Virus record (IMG/VR): IMGVR_UViG_3300009176_000089
Location: 1-20,512 of that record
DNA: 20,512 nucleotides
Reading direction: 5' to 3' (one strand)
From: a virus
In this document: one piece after another, positions 5,684 through 11,868 of the stretch
How positions within the stretch are numbered: position 1 is the first letter of the stretch
Layout: every line of letters starts with the position of its first letter
Notes under the pieces: model-generated
The model's database searches: none
The model's input: the letters and a program-made list of their open reading frames with translations, nothing else
What the model was told of the DNA's origin: nothing
Made by a program: the position numbers and the translations under genes

Positions 5684-6217
5684 TCAGGGCTTGTGGTTGG
5701 TGGGCGAGCGCTTTTCTTTAGTGCGCTCGTCGGCGAGCTTCTTTTCGTACTGTTCAAGGGCGAGGCGAAGATGTGTTTGCGCATGGTCGTCGAGTCGTTC
5801 GAAGCGTTCAAGAAAGAGAAGGCCGGCGTCGGTGCCGGTCAGGAGGAGCCGTTCGACGCGCAAGCGGGTGGGCGTCCGCGCCCGACTGTAGGCTTGCGCC
5901 AGCCGTAAGTCATCGTCGTTCAGCCCCTCGAGCAACGGATGGTCAGGCGTGATGGGTTGATCGGCCCGGAGCAATAAGTCGGGCGTCGTGCCGAGCGCCG
6001 CCGCGATCGCCTCGAACTTGGGGCGGCGGGTGTCGAGGTACGCGCGCTCGAGGCCGCGCACCGTGTTCGCGGTCACGTGCGCCGCGGCCGCGAGTTGCTG
6101 CTGCGTCCACGACTTTTTCAGCCGAAGGTCGCGAACACGCTTCCCCAGCGTGAAGCGATCGATCACCACGACATTCTCGGTGGGGCTGATTTTCGTGGCA
6201 ACCGCAAGTCTCAACAT
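5684..6217 (-). CDS. XRE-family phage repressor (CI-like, no self-cleavage domain seen)
   Basis: 177 aa from ATG 6217; a TTG 7 codons upstream is also open. Residues about 22-79 form an XRE helix-turn-helix (LGKRVRDLRLKKSWTQQQLA, then HVTANTVRGLERAY, then a LGTTPDLLL end). The C-terminal half is helical and charged with a Lys-rich tail, and no S24/LexA-type peptidase Ser/Lys motif is visible. If it is the lysogeny repressor, induction by RecA-stimulated self-cleavage is unlikely. It is divergent from a Cro-like gene across a 106-base control region, the classical switch arrangement, and heads the minus-strand operon that ends in integrase. Confidence 0.85.
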   Translation of the reverse strand: MLRLAVATKISPTENVVVIDRFTLGKRVRDLRLKKSWTQQQLAAAAHVTANTVRGLERAYLDTRRPKFEAIAAALGTTPDLLLRADQPITPDHPLLEGLNDDDLRLAQAYSRARTPTRLRVERLLLTGTDAGLLFLERFERLDDHAQTHLRLALEQYEKKLADERTKEKRSPTNHKP

Positions 6218-6247
6218 ACGCAGGTATTTACGCTCCAAGAGTGCCTA

Positions 6248-6276
6248 ACGATATGTGTGCTGTTGACAAAACGCAA
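6248..6276 (-). promoter_or_regulatory. Candidate repressor promoter (lysogeny operon)
   Basis: On the minus strand a TTGCGT -35 (6271-6276) and a TATCGT -10 (6248-6253) are separated by 17 bases, about 30 bases upstream of the repressor ATG. The -35 overlaps the half-site AAACGCAA, so operator occupancy would control it. Only moderate match to consensus. Confidence 0.4.
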
Positions 6277-6290
6277 GTACTTTTTATAGA
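6263..6290 (+). promoter_or_regulatory. Early promoter (sigma70-type) for the Cro-like operon
   Basis: Perfect TTGACA -35 (6263-6268), 16-base spacer and TATAGA -10 (6285-6290), about 34 bases upstream of the Cro-like ATG. This is the best promoter match I found by eye and lies in the only AT-rich part of the switch region. Confidence 0.7.
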
Positions 6291-6299
6291 GTTGCGTTT
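6269..6299. promoter_or_regulatory. Candidate operator: inverted repeat around the early -10 box
   Basis: AAACGCAA (6269-6276) and TTGCGTTT (6292-6299) form a perfect 8-base inverted repeat with a 15-base spacer that holds the early -10 element. A second inverted pair GTTGC (6291-6295) and GCAAC (6305-6309) and a related GCAAACG (6311-6317) follow. This suits binding of XRE repressor or Cro dimers to overlapping sites. Confidence 0.55.
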
Positions 6300-6323
6300 C
6301 GACAGCAACTGCAAACGGTAACT

Positions 6324-6551
6324 ATGGAACTCAAAAAATACCGTCGAATTGCGGGTTTGACGCAAGAGCAGCTCGCGCAAAAGTCCGGGGTGGACGCCAC
6401 GATCATCTCGCGCCTCGAGCGCGGCGAGCGGGGGGCGTCCTACGGAAACATCGTGCGCCTGGCGCGCGCGCTCAACCTTGAGCCGGAGGAACTTGTCGCC
6501 GTCGGGGTGGGGGAGTCACCGGCACCAGACGACCGACCGAGGCCGGTGTGA
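6324..6551 (+). CDS. Cro-like XRE-family regulator, 75 aa
   Basis: Residues 1-60 form one XRE helix-turn-helix: MELKKYRRIAGLTQEQLAQ, SGVDATIISRLERG, then IVRLARALNLEPEEL. Small size and lack of a second domain are as in Cro-type proteins. It is the first gene after the early promoter and is divergent from the repressor, so it probably binds the same operators and shuts off lysogeny functions. Its stop overlaps the next gene's GTG as GTGA, giving translational coupling. Confidence 0.85.
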   Translation: MELKKYRRIAGLTQEQLAQKSGVDATIISRLERGERGASYGNIVRLARALNLEPEELVAVGVGESPAPDDRPRPV

Positions 6552-6838
6552 AGGCGCCGACATCTCCCCCCGTCGTCCCGGCCCGCGGGCGCCTATTCCC
6601 GGCGCGCGAGGCGGCGGTGTACCTCGGCGTCACCGCGCACCGCGTCCGGCTGCTGATTGCCAGGGGCGAGCTTGTCGCCCTGCGAAACGCCAACGGCCGG
6701 CTTGAGGGCGTGTATCAAGCCGACTGCGACGCGTGGGTGGACGCGCACCGGCGCGTGGCGGAAACGTCGCGCCGACTCTCGATTGATGAACGAATCGAAG
6801 CCCTGTTGCCGCCCCCCCACGAGCGGCGCTTCGCGTAG
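6548..6838 (+). CDS. Excisionase/MerR-type helix-turn-helix protein
   Basis: 96 aa from a GTG sharing GTGA with the Cro-like stop. Residues 14-58 read as a HTH_17 domain: LFPAREAAVYLGVTAHRVRL, LIARGELVALR, then a wing with NANGRLEGVYQADCDAWV. This is the fold of many phage excisionases and small regulators. Second position in the early operon suits an Xis that supports excision through the repeats near attP, but a general transcription regulator is equally possible. Confidence 0.75.
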   Translation: MKAPTSPPVVPARGRLFPAREAAVYLGVTAHRVRLLIARGELVALRNANGRLEGVYQADCDAWVDAHRRVAETSRRLSIDERIEALLPPPHERRFA

Positions 6839-6855
6839 GAAGAGGAGGCCATGCC

Positions 6856-7116
6856 ATGCCGCTCTGGATCTGCGTCGTCGGGTATCTGGTGCTCCTGGTC
6901 GTCTATGTGGTGTGGCTCCTGGGCCGCGCTCTGCTGCGCCGTCCGGATCCGCCGGTGCGCGATCCGCGGCCATCACTGGACCTTGCAGCTCGAGCAGGCG
7001 CGCGTGCGACTGCACTGCACCATGTGTCACGCCGAGTCGCCCGGGTGGGACGTCTCGTTGACCCCGCCGCCCACACCGCCGCCTTTCGACGCCGTCCGTC
7101 GCCGCCACCGGAGTAA
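6856..7116 (+). CDS. Small membrane-anchored protein; C-terminal half possibly out of frame
   Basis: An AGGAGG at 6843-6848 sits 7 bases before this ATG, which decides the start over an ATG at 6851. Residues 1-25 (PLWICVVGYLVLLVVYVVWLL) are one clear transmembrane helix followed by basic GRALLRRPD. After about residue 38 the sequence becomes Arg/Ala/Pro-rich and looks like a shadow frame, while another frame over the same DNA gives a plausible CxxC-containing domain. Either the true product ends here with a poor tail, or a frameshift joins the membrane anchor to that domain. Confidence 0.5.
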   Translation: MPLWICVVGYLVLLVVYVVWLLGRALLRRPDPPVRDPRPSLDLAARAGARATALHHVSRRVARVGRLVDPAAHTAAFRRRPSPPPE

Positions 7117-7120
7117 CTGA
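6905..7120 (+). CDS. Overlapping frame with CxxC domain (possible frameshifted C-terminus)
   Basis: In the alternative + frame, from about 6968 the translation reads GHHWTLQLEQARVRLHCTMC followed by HAESPGWDVSL and a Pro-rich end. This looks like a real small zinc-binding domain (C..H..W with CTMC and a PGW motif). No well-placed start with a ribosome binding site is seen in this frame; ATG 6905 is the nearest. The simplest reading is that this is the C-terminal part of the membrane protein starting at 6856, reached by a frameshift or after an indel. The stop is one base before the next gene's GTG. Confidence 0.4.
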   Translation: MWCGSWAALCCAVRIRRCAIRGHHWTLQLEQARVRLHCTMCHAESPGWDVSLTPPPTPPPFDAVRRRHRSN

Positions 7121-7121
7121 T

Positions 7122-7430
7122 GTGCCCGCGTATGTCGCCTACGAGATCGTCCCCGGCCCGCACCAGGCGGCCGTGTTGATCACGGGCCCGAGCCGCCATG
7201 CGATCGCCGGGCGCTTGTGGGCGACGTGCGAGAAAGTGCGCGGCGCGAGCTTCCGCGCGATCACCGTCGACGGCGAAGAGTTCGGCACCAAGCGCCAGGA
7301 CGAGCAGCACGGCGTGAACCGCTGCCTCACCGAACGCTGTTCCTACTGTGCCCAGGAGTTCACGACGCCGCGCGCCGGCGAGGCCATCTGTCCCGGCTGC
7401 GGCGTGCTGATCGATGAGGGGAGGTTGTGA
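7122..7430 (+). CDS. Unknown 102-aa protein with C-terminal zinc ribbon
   Basis: The GTG start follows the preceding stop by one base. Residues 1-65 form a compact alpha/beta-looking domain (PAYVAYEIVPGP, AVLITGPSRHAIAGRLWATC, FRAITVDGEEFG). Residues 72-97 have two knuckles, CSYC and CPGC, forming a zinc ribbon. Zinc-ribbon tails on small early phage proteins often bind nucleic acid or RNA polymerase, but no family is recognised. It belongs to a run of short, coupled early genes. Confidence 0.6.
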   Translation: MPAYVAYEIVPGPHQAAVLITGPSRHAIAGRLWATCEKVRGASFRAITVDGEEFGTKRQDEQHGVNRCLTERCSYCAQEFTTPRAGEAICPGCGVLIDEGRL

Positions 7431-7666
7431 TGACGGACGGGTTTTATATCGACGGCGTCGGCGCGGATCGCTGCACGGCGTGCGGCGCCGTCCTGCGGCA
7501 CGGCGGCGAGCCGATGATCGCCATTCGCCTCAAGGACGCGGAGACGTTCGCGCGGATGCTCGCCGCGTCCTTCACCCGGCTCCCCCCGACGGACGACGAG
7601 ACGGCGCTGCTGACGCGCCTGGAGCAGACCGTGGGCCGCACGTTGCGGCAGATGGAGGCCCGCTGA
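7430..7666 (+). CDS. Unknown 78-aa protein with CxxC
   Basis: The ATG at 7430 is preceded by GGGGAGG with good spacing; a GTG one codon earlier is also possible. A CTAC knuckle near residues 15-18 is followed by a predicted helical C-terminal part (ETALLTRLEQTVGRTLRQME). Only one cysteine pair is present, so zinc binding would need dimerisation or other ligands. It sits in the tightly packed early operon. Function unknown. Confidence 0.55.
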   Translation: MTDGFYIDGVGADRCTACGAVLRHGGEPMIAIRLKDAETFARMLAASFTRLPPTDDETALLTRLEQTVGRTLRQMEAR

Positions 7667-7667
7667 C

Positions 7668-7856
7668 ATGGCGACCACGAATTTTCCGCTGTCGGAACCC
7701 GACGTGGTGATGGAGATGTTGTGCGACCTGGAGACCGCGGTGACGCACGCGTGCGCGGTGATCGATGCGTTGCGCCAGGAGATCCGCGGGCTCCGCGCGG
7801 AGCGCGACGCACTGCTCGAGCGCGTGGCGACGGTGGCCGTGAAGAAGCAGAGCTGA
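7668..7856 (+). CDS. Small coiled-coil protein, 62 aa
   Basis: Begins MATTNFPLSEPDVVMEML two bases after the preceding stop region. Residues 17-58 form a continuous amphipathic helix (ETAVTHACAVIDALRQEIRG, LRAERDALLERVATVAV) typical of a short coiled coil. The stop shares one base with the ATG of the MT-A70 methylase gene (TGATG), suggesting coupling. No specific function can be assigned. Confidence 0.55.
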   Translation: MATTNFPLSEPDVVMEMLCDLETAVTHACAVIDALRQEIRGLRAERDALLERVATVAVKKQS

Positions 7857-8863
7857 TGACCAAGTCGTCCAATGCGCTTATCCGCGTGACCGACGGCGCG
7901 GCGATGACGCTCGGCGCGTTCACGTTAACCGCGACGGGGCTCGACGTGAAGGGGAAGCCGTCCTTCGACGACTGGCAGGACTGCGGAGGCCTTCTGCAGC
8001 GCATGGAAGGCGCCGTCCAGTTCTGGATCGGTGACTGGCTGAACTACGGTGAGCACGCGTACGGCGAAAAGTACGCGCAGGCCGTCAACGATACACAAGC
8101 GGAGACGTGGCGCCACTATGCCTGGGTCGCGACGCAGGTTGAAACGTGTACACGTGTACACAATCTTTCATGGAGCCATCACCGTGAAGTGGCGAAACTT
8201 CACGGAACACCCGACGTACAACGCGCACTTCTCGAGCAAGCCGCCCCCGCACCTGGCGATATTCGGCAGCGACTATCGGTGACGGAACTGAAGGCGCTGG
8301 TTCGTGACTATCTTCACGGCGCGAAGGTGGCCGCAATCGCGGCTGGGAAACTGACGGCCGCTGAATACGACGTCGTCTGCGCCGATCCGCCCTGGCAGTA
8401 CGACAACAGCGGATTCAAGCAGTCCGCCGCCGAGCACTACCCGACGATGGACCTGCAGGCGATCTGCGATCTCCCCGAGACGGACGAGACGTTCCCCAAG
8501 TTTGCCGACCCGAGTGTGCTGTTTCTCTGGGCGACGTCGCCGCTCCTGCCCGCGGCCACGACCGTGATGGCCGCGTGGGGCTTCGATTACAAAGCCTGCC
8601 TGGTATGGGTCAAGGACCGGGCCCCCGGGCTCGGGTGGTGGCTGAACACTCGGCACGAATTACTGCTCGTCGGTTCCCGCGGCACGACGACGCCCCTCGA
8701 GAAGGTCGACAGCGTCATCAACGCGGCCGTCGCGGAGCACAGTCGCAAGCCGATCGAAGCGTACGCCGCCATCGATCGGATGTATCCACCCGGACTGCGT
8801 CGCGTCGAGTGTTTCGCGCGGACGCCGCGCGCCGGCTGGGAAGTGTGGGGGAACGAGGTATGA
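7856..8863 (+). CDS. MT-A70-family adenine-N6 DNA methylase with N-terminal helical domain
   Basis: 335 aa. The C-terminal half carries the MT-A70 core: YDVVCADPPWQYD with DPPW at residues 177-180, then VLFLWATSPLLPAAT, WGFDYKACLVWVKD, and a HELLLVGSRG strand before the RKP and ECFAR elements. MT-A70 enzymes transfer a methyl group from S-adenosylmethionine to adenine N6. Residues about 28-150 form a helical domain (DDWQDCGGLLQRMEGAVQFW, GDWLNYGEHAYGEKY, LSWSHHREVA) that in related phage proteins appears as a probable DNA-binding or regulatory region (from memory). It would modify phage or host DNA early in infection. It overlaps the next gene by ATGA. Confidence 0.9.
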   Translation: MTKSSNALIRVTDGAAMTLGAFTLTATGLDVKGKPSFDDWQDCGGLLQRMEGAVQFWIGDWLNYGEHAYGEKYAQAVNDTQAETWRHYAWVATQVETCTRVHNLSWSHHREVAKLHGTPDVQRALLEQAAPAPGDIRQRLSVTELKALVRDYLHGAKVAAIAAGKLTAAEYDVVCADPPWQYDNSGFKQSAAEHYPTMDLQAICDLPETDETFPKFADPSVLFLWATSPLLPAATTVMAAWGFDYKACLVWVKDRAPGLGWWLNTRHELLLVGSRGTTTPLEKVDSVINAAVAEHSRKPIEAYAAIDRMYPPGLRRVECFARTPRAGWEVWGNEV

Positions 8864-9261
8864 GCGAAAACAACAGCACCAGAAAAATGGACATCGAGTT
8901 CTTTGACAAGCCTGACGGATCGCGATGGATCCGCGTGCTGCTGTTGAAATACGGGCTGCCCCGTCCGTCACTCGTTCCATCGTTGCTGGACCTCCACCGG
9001 ATCCTTCAGGCGCTCGCCGTCTGTGAGGACGAGAAGTATCCACCGCCGGCGAAGGGCCGCACGTTCTTAGTCGAGTTTCTACAGGACGCCGTGCGGGAGC
9101 CCGATTGGTCCGTGCTGGCGCGCAAATACAAGATCCCAGATCGCGATGGCGATCGCGTCGTCAACAGTAACGGCGCGGCACTCGGTCCCACGGCGTCGCA
9201 CCCCCTGTTGCCGCTGTCTCGGCCACTTACCGCTGACGACATACCGTGGGGCTTGAAGTGA
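8860..9261 (+). CDS. Unknown 133-aa protein
   Basis: The ATG overlaps the methylase stop as ATGA and has ACGAGG just upstream. The protein starts MSENNSTRKMDIEFFDKPDG, with a helical middle (LVPSLLDLHRILQALAVCED) and a segment resembling a small DNA-binding helix pair (FLQDAVREPDWSVLARKYKI). It sits between a DNA methylase and an ssDNA-annealing protein, so a role in DNA metabolism is plausible by context only. No family recognised. Confidence 0.6.
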   Translation: MSENNSTRKMDIEFFDKPDGSRWIRVLLLKYGLPRPSLVPSLLDLHRILQALAVCEDEKYPPPAKGRTFLVEFLQDAVREPDWSVLARKYKIPDRDGDRVVNSNGAALGPTASHPLLPLSRPLTADDIPWGLK

Positions 9262-9335
9262 GCGTCGCTCCGCTCGAGTGGCCCGAGAGTCTACATGCGT
9301 CCGCCGCGCTGGCCCGCGCGCACACGGAGAATTCG

Positions 9336-10151
9336 ATGACGATGATGCCGATGAACGTCGCGCCACCCTCGAGCATGTCCGTATATGACTGCATCGTCGC
9401 CGTCTCCGCGGACATTGCGCAGGAGGGCGTCGCGAAAACGCGCAAGAATCTCCAGCAGGGGTATCAGTTCCGCGGCATTGACGAGGTGATGAACGCGCTG
9501 GCGCCGTTGCTCGCGAAGCACCGCCTCGCCATTCTCCCGCGCGTGCTGTCCCGCTCAGTCGTGGAGCGCGAAAGCAAAGGCGGCGGCGCGTTGTTTTACG
9601 TCACGGTCGAAGCGGAGTTCGACTTTGTCTCGGCGTGCGACGGCTCGAAGCACACCGTGAAGACGTACGGCGAGGCAATGGACTCCGGCGACAAAGCCAC
9701 AAATAAGGCGATGAGTGCGGCGTATAAGTACGCGGCGTTTCAGACGTTTTGTATCCCGACCGAAGGCGACAACGACGCCGACGCGCAGACGCACGAACCG
9801 AAAGGCTACGTCGTGCAACCGCCCGCCCCGGCACCAGCGCCCGCACCACCACCAGCGCCCGCACCCACCGGCACTGTGCTGATCGAGCGCGTGGATACAT
9901 CGCCGACGAAAAATCCGAACGTGACGAAGTATCTGATCACCGACAGCAACGGCCAGACGTTCTCGACGATCAAGGCGCAGCTCGGCTCCTTGTGCGAGCA
10001 ACTCTGCCAGGAGCAGTTACCCGTCACGATTGAAAGTAAACAAACGAAGTGGGGCCACGACCTGGTAGCGGTGCATCCGACCGAGCGCGTGATCCAGATT
10101 CAGCACGACGTCCACAGCGAGCCGGTGACCGATAAGGACATTCCGTTCTGA
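9336..10151 (+). CDS. erf: ERF-family ssDNA-annealing protein fused to a C-terminal OB-like domain with SSB-like tail
   Basis: 271 aa from an ATG with GGAG six bases upstream. The frame is open to a GTG at 9258 that overlaps the previous stop, so a 26-residue longer form is possible. Residues 15-145 show the ERF signature: QQGYQFRGIDEVMNALAPLL, ILPRVL, and GEAMDSGDKATNKAMSAAYK followed by FQTFCIPT. ERF proteins anneal single-stranded DNA in phage recombination and genome circularisation. A Pro/Ala linker (162-178) leads to a beta-rich domain (TVLIERV, TKYLITDSNGQTFSTIK, LPVTIESKQTKWGHDLVAV) that I read as OB-like. The protein ends VTDKDIPF, resembling the conserved C-terminal tip of bacterial SSB. 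It is followed at once by an HNH-like nuclease gene. Confidence 0.85.
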   Translation: MTMMPMNVAPPSSMSVYDCIVAVSADIAQEGVAKTRKNLQQGYQFRGIDEVMNALAPLLAKHRLAILPRVLSRSVVERESKGGGALFYVTVEAEFDFVSACDGSKHTVKTYGEAMDSGDKATNKAMSAAYKYAAFQTFCIPTEGDNDADAQTHEPKGYVVQPPAPAPAPAPPPAPAPTGTVLIERVDTSPTKNPNVTKYLITDSNGQTFSTIKAQLGSLCEQLCQEQLPVTIESKQTKWGHDLVAVHPTERVIQIQHDVHSEPVTDKDIPF

Positions 10152-10160
10152 GGAGGCGGC

Positions 10161-10604
10161 ATGAGTCTGCGGGATCTCCCCACGCTCGGCGAGTTACAAG
10201 CGCGGCCGCGAGCGACGCCGAAGCCGACGCCGCACCTCGTCACGAAGAAGTCGAAGCAGGCGACCCAGAAGCGGACAGAAGCCGCGTTTCGCGCGGCCGT
10301 GTGGAAGCGGGACGATGGCAAGTCGCGCGCGAGTGGCCGCAAGCTGAGTCGATCGGCCATGGATTGGGACACCCGCGGGGAAGTGCACCACGTGTTGAAA
10401 CGCAGCACCAACCCGGAAGGCAAGTGGTTGCCGGCGCGCGGGATCTTACTCTCGAAGACCGAACACAAGCTGGCGGAGACGCGCTGCCCACAAGCGCCCG
10501 AGCACCACATGCTCGAGATCCTCGGCGGCGGGGATCTGGGGCAACTGCAGGCGTTCGTCTGGCGCGACGTCAACGGCGTCGAATTGAAACGGCGGATCGG
10601 CTAG
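10161..10604 (+). CDS. HNH-like protein, 147 aa
   Basis: An AGGAGG directly after the ERF stop precedes this ATG by 4 bases. The N-terminal 40 residues are basic and Pro/Lys-rich. Residues 43-103 follow the HNH pattern: AFRAAVWKRDDGKSRASGRK, then RGEVHHVLKRS with H76/H77, then GILLSKTEHKLAE. The usual zinc cysteines (CxxC) are replaced, with SRAS where CxxC is expected, so the metal-binding knuckle seems lost while the beta-beta-alpha core is kept. It could be a nicking or structure-selective nuclease in recombination, partnered with ERF, or an inactive relative. Confidence 0.7.
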   Translation: MSLRDLPTLGELQARPRATPKPTPHLVTKKSKQATQKRTEAAFRAAVWKRDDGKSRASGRKLSRSAMDWDTRGEVHHVLKRSTNPEGKWLPARGILLSKTEHKLAETRCPQAPEHHMLEILGGGDLGQLQAFVWRDVNGVELKRRIG

Positions 10605-10916
10605 CAGAGCTCAGCACGACACGTCGGCAGGGGTAACCGGCTGGGACGTGACGTGGAACGGCGGGACACCAGGCGCCCGATCCCGCAACGTGGGTGCGCA
10701 ATCGATAGAGCGTGGCGAGCAGACGGTTCGGCCGTCTGAAGAGTCTGTCGAAGCGACGCGGCCGTAACCGACGTCGCCGAGGGTGAAAAGGGTGGCTCCG
10801 GAGGCGGTAACGCTTCGAGCGCGTTTCACTTTCTGAAGGTGCGCACGCCCAATTACAGGGAGTGCTTTCCTTCGGGATCAGGGTTCACCAGACACGGTAA
10901 CTAAAGAAGGCGCCTG
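10605..10916. other. 312-base gene-free region with hairpin and repeated GTAAC motifs
   Basis: No convincing coding frame on either strand. A perfect 7-bp hairpin with a 5-base loop occupies 10720-10738 (CAGACGG, loop TTCGG, CCGTCTG) without a following T-run. The pentamer GTAAC occurs four times on the + strand (10633, 10764, 10807, 10897). A CGACGTCG palindrome lies at 10769-10776. It separates the recombination genes from the replication-type gene, so an origin, an untranslated leader or a small RNA are possible; none is proven. Confidence 0.4.
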
Positions 10917-11237
10917 ATGTTCGATACCGACTTTGCTGAATTTTGGGCGCAGTTTCCTCGCAAGGTGGGCAAGCTGGCGGCCCGCAAGGAGTACGAGAAG
11001 GTGCGACGCGGCGGCATTACACAACACGCGCTCCTCGACGGGATCGCGTTGTATCTGGCGATGAAGCCGAGTTATGCCGACTTTTGCCATCCTCGAACGT
11101 GGTTAGCCCAAGGGCGCTGGATGGACGAGGCGCCCGCCCCGATGACGCGTGTGTATGAACCATGGGTGTGTCCCCACGAGCCGCACTGTAAGCACCGAGC
11201 GGCATGTGACTTTATTTCGATGAGGCAACGGGCATGA
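10917..11237 (+). CDS. Small replication-protein-like polypeptide with C-terminal Cys/His cluster
   Basis: The ATG follows AAGAAGG by 6 bases. The N-terminal motif FAEFWAQFPRKVGKLAARKE and the later HPRTWLAQGRWMDE are characteristic of the C-terminal region of phage replication initiator or helicase-loader proteins, here present alone without the usual N-terminal winged-helix part. Residues 85-97 (CPHEPHCKHRAAC) could bind zinc. It is the first gene after the gene-free region and couples to the next gene by ATGA. A replication role (loader or origin binding) is likely but unproven; a stand-alone remnant is the alternative. Confidence 0.65.
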   Translation: MFDTDFAEFWAQFPRKVGKLAARKEYEKVRRGGITQHALLDGIALYLAMKPSYADFCHPRTWLAQGRWMDEAPAPMTRVYEPWVCPHEPHCKHRAACDFISMRQRA

Positions 11238-11443
11238 CGACCTATGAACGCGCGTCGGCGTTGTGTTTCTGTGGGCGCTGCGGCCAGTGGATCCGGCGTG
11301 GCGATCGCCTGGCCGTGGTGGCCTTCCCGGCGCTGGCCGCCGGCCGGACGGTTCGCGTGAGAAAAATTCGCTGCGTGGCGTGCGCCAACACCGACGCCCT
11401 GACGGCGCGCAAGCCGCCGCCCCAGGATGAGGCCGAGGCATGA
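11234..11443 (+). CDS. Zinc-ribbon protein, 69 aa
   Basis: The ATGA overlap with the previous gene sets the start. Four cysteines form two knuckles: CFCGRC near residues 11-16 and CVAC near 47-50, separated by a basic beta-like stretch (RRGDRLAVVAFPALAAGR and VRVRKIRC). The tail is acidic and Pro-rich. This is one of several small zinc-ribbon proteins in the window. Nucleic-acid binding is plausible. Stop and next start overlap as ATGA. Confidence 0.6.
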   Translation: MTTYERASALCFCGRCGQWIRRGDRLAVVAFPALAAGRTVRVRKIRCVACANTDALTARKPPPQDEAEA

Positions 11444-11868
11444 TCCCGAAGCTGGAGCTCGTCGTCGTGTGGGACGGCGGCCGCGATGATCCGTCGAATG
11501 GCGGGTATCTGAACGTCGAGTTTTATCCCACGCGCGACGCACCCGCGCGGCCGGCGGCTCAGACGCTCCCGCGCGTCGCCTGCAATGCTGAGATCGCCAA
11601 GGCCCTCCACGCGCCCGTCCGCGTGCGTCTCCGCCAGCCGAACAATGTCGAAAAGAAACACGCCTTTCAGAACTGCATGACGCTCCTGGTCCAGCAGTTG
11701 CGCCAGCAGCCGTTGACGATCGCGCAGATCTCCGCGGTGACGGGCAAGAAGTATTGGAACGTGCGGCACTGCCTGACGCTCCTGAAGCACCAGGGGATAT
11801 TACGCAGTCGGCCGGTGAGCGCGACGCACGGCCGGCCGACGTGCGCGTTCTGGATCGAGCAGCTATGA
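11440..11868 (+). CDS. Winged-helix DNA-binding-like protein, 142 aa
   Basis: Residues 1-75 are a beta-rich N-terminal domain (KLELVVVWDGG, GGYLNVEFYP). Residues 78-142 look like a winged helix: MTLLVQQLRQQPLTIAQISA, then VTGKKYWNVRHCLTLLKHQG as the recognition helix pair, and a wing with ILRSRPV and PTCAFWIEQL. It lies between a zinc-ribbon gene and the cytosine methylase, overlapping both by ATGA. It could regulate the methylase/nuclease block or act in replication. No exact family named. Confidence 0.65.
   Translation: MIPKLELVVVWDGGRDDPSNGGYLNVEFYPTRDAPARPAAQTLPRVACNAEIAKALHAPVRVRLRQPNNVEKKHAFQNCMTLLVQQLRQQPLTIAQISAVTGKKYWNVRHCLTLLKHQGILRSRPVSATHGRPTCAFWIEQL

Noticed and set aside
10720-10738. 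Rho-independent terminator
   Set aside because: The hairpin is perfect but is not followed by a run of T on either strand.
10611-10829. 72-codon minus-strand frame in the gene-free region
   Set aside because: Composition is low in structure, there is no ribosome site, and it runs against the surrounding operon; kept as non-coding.
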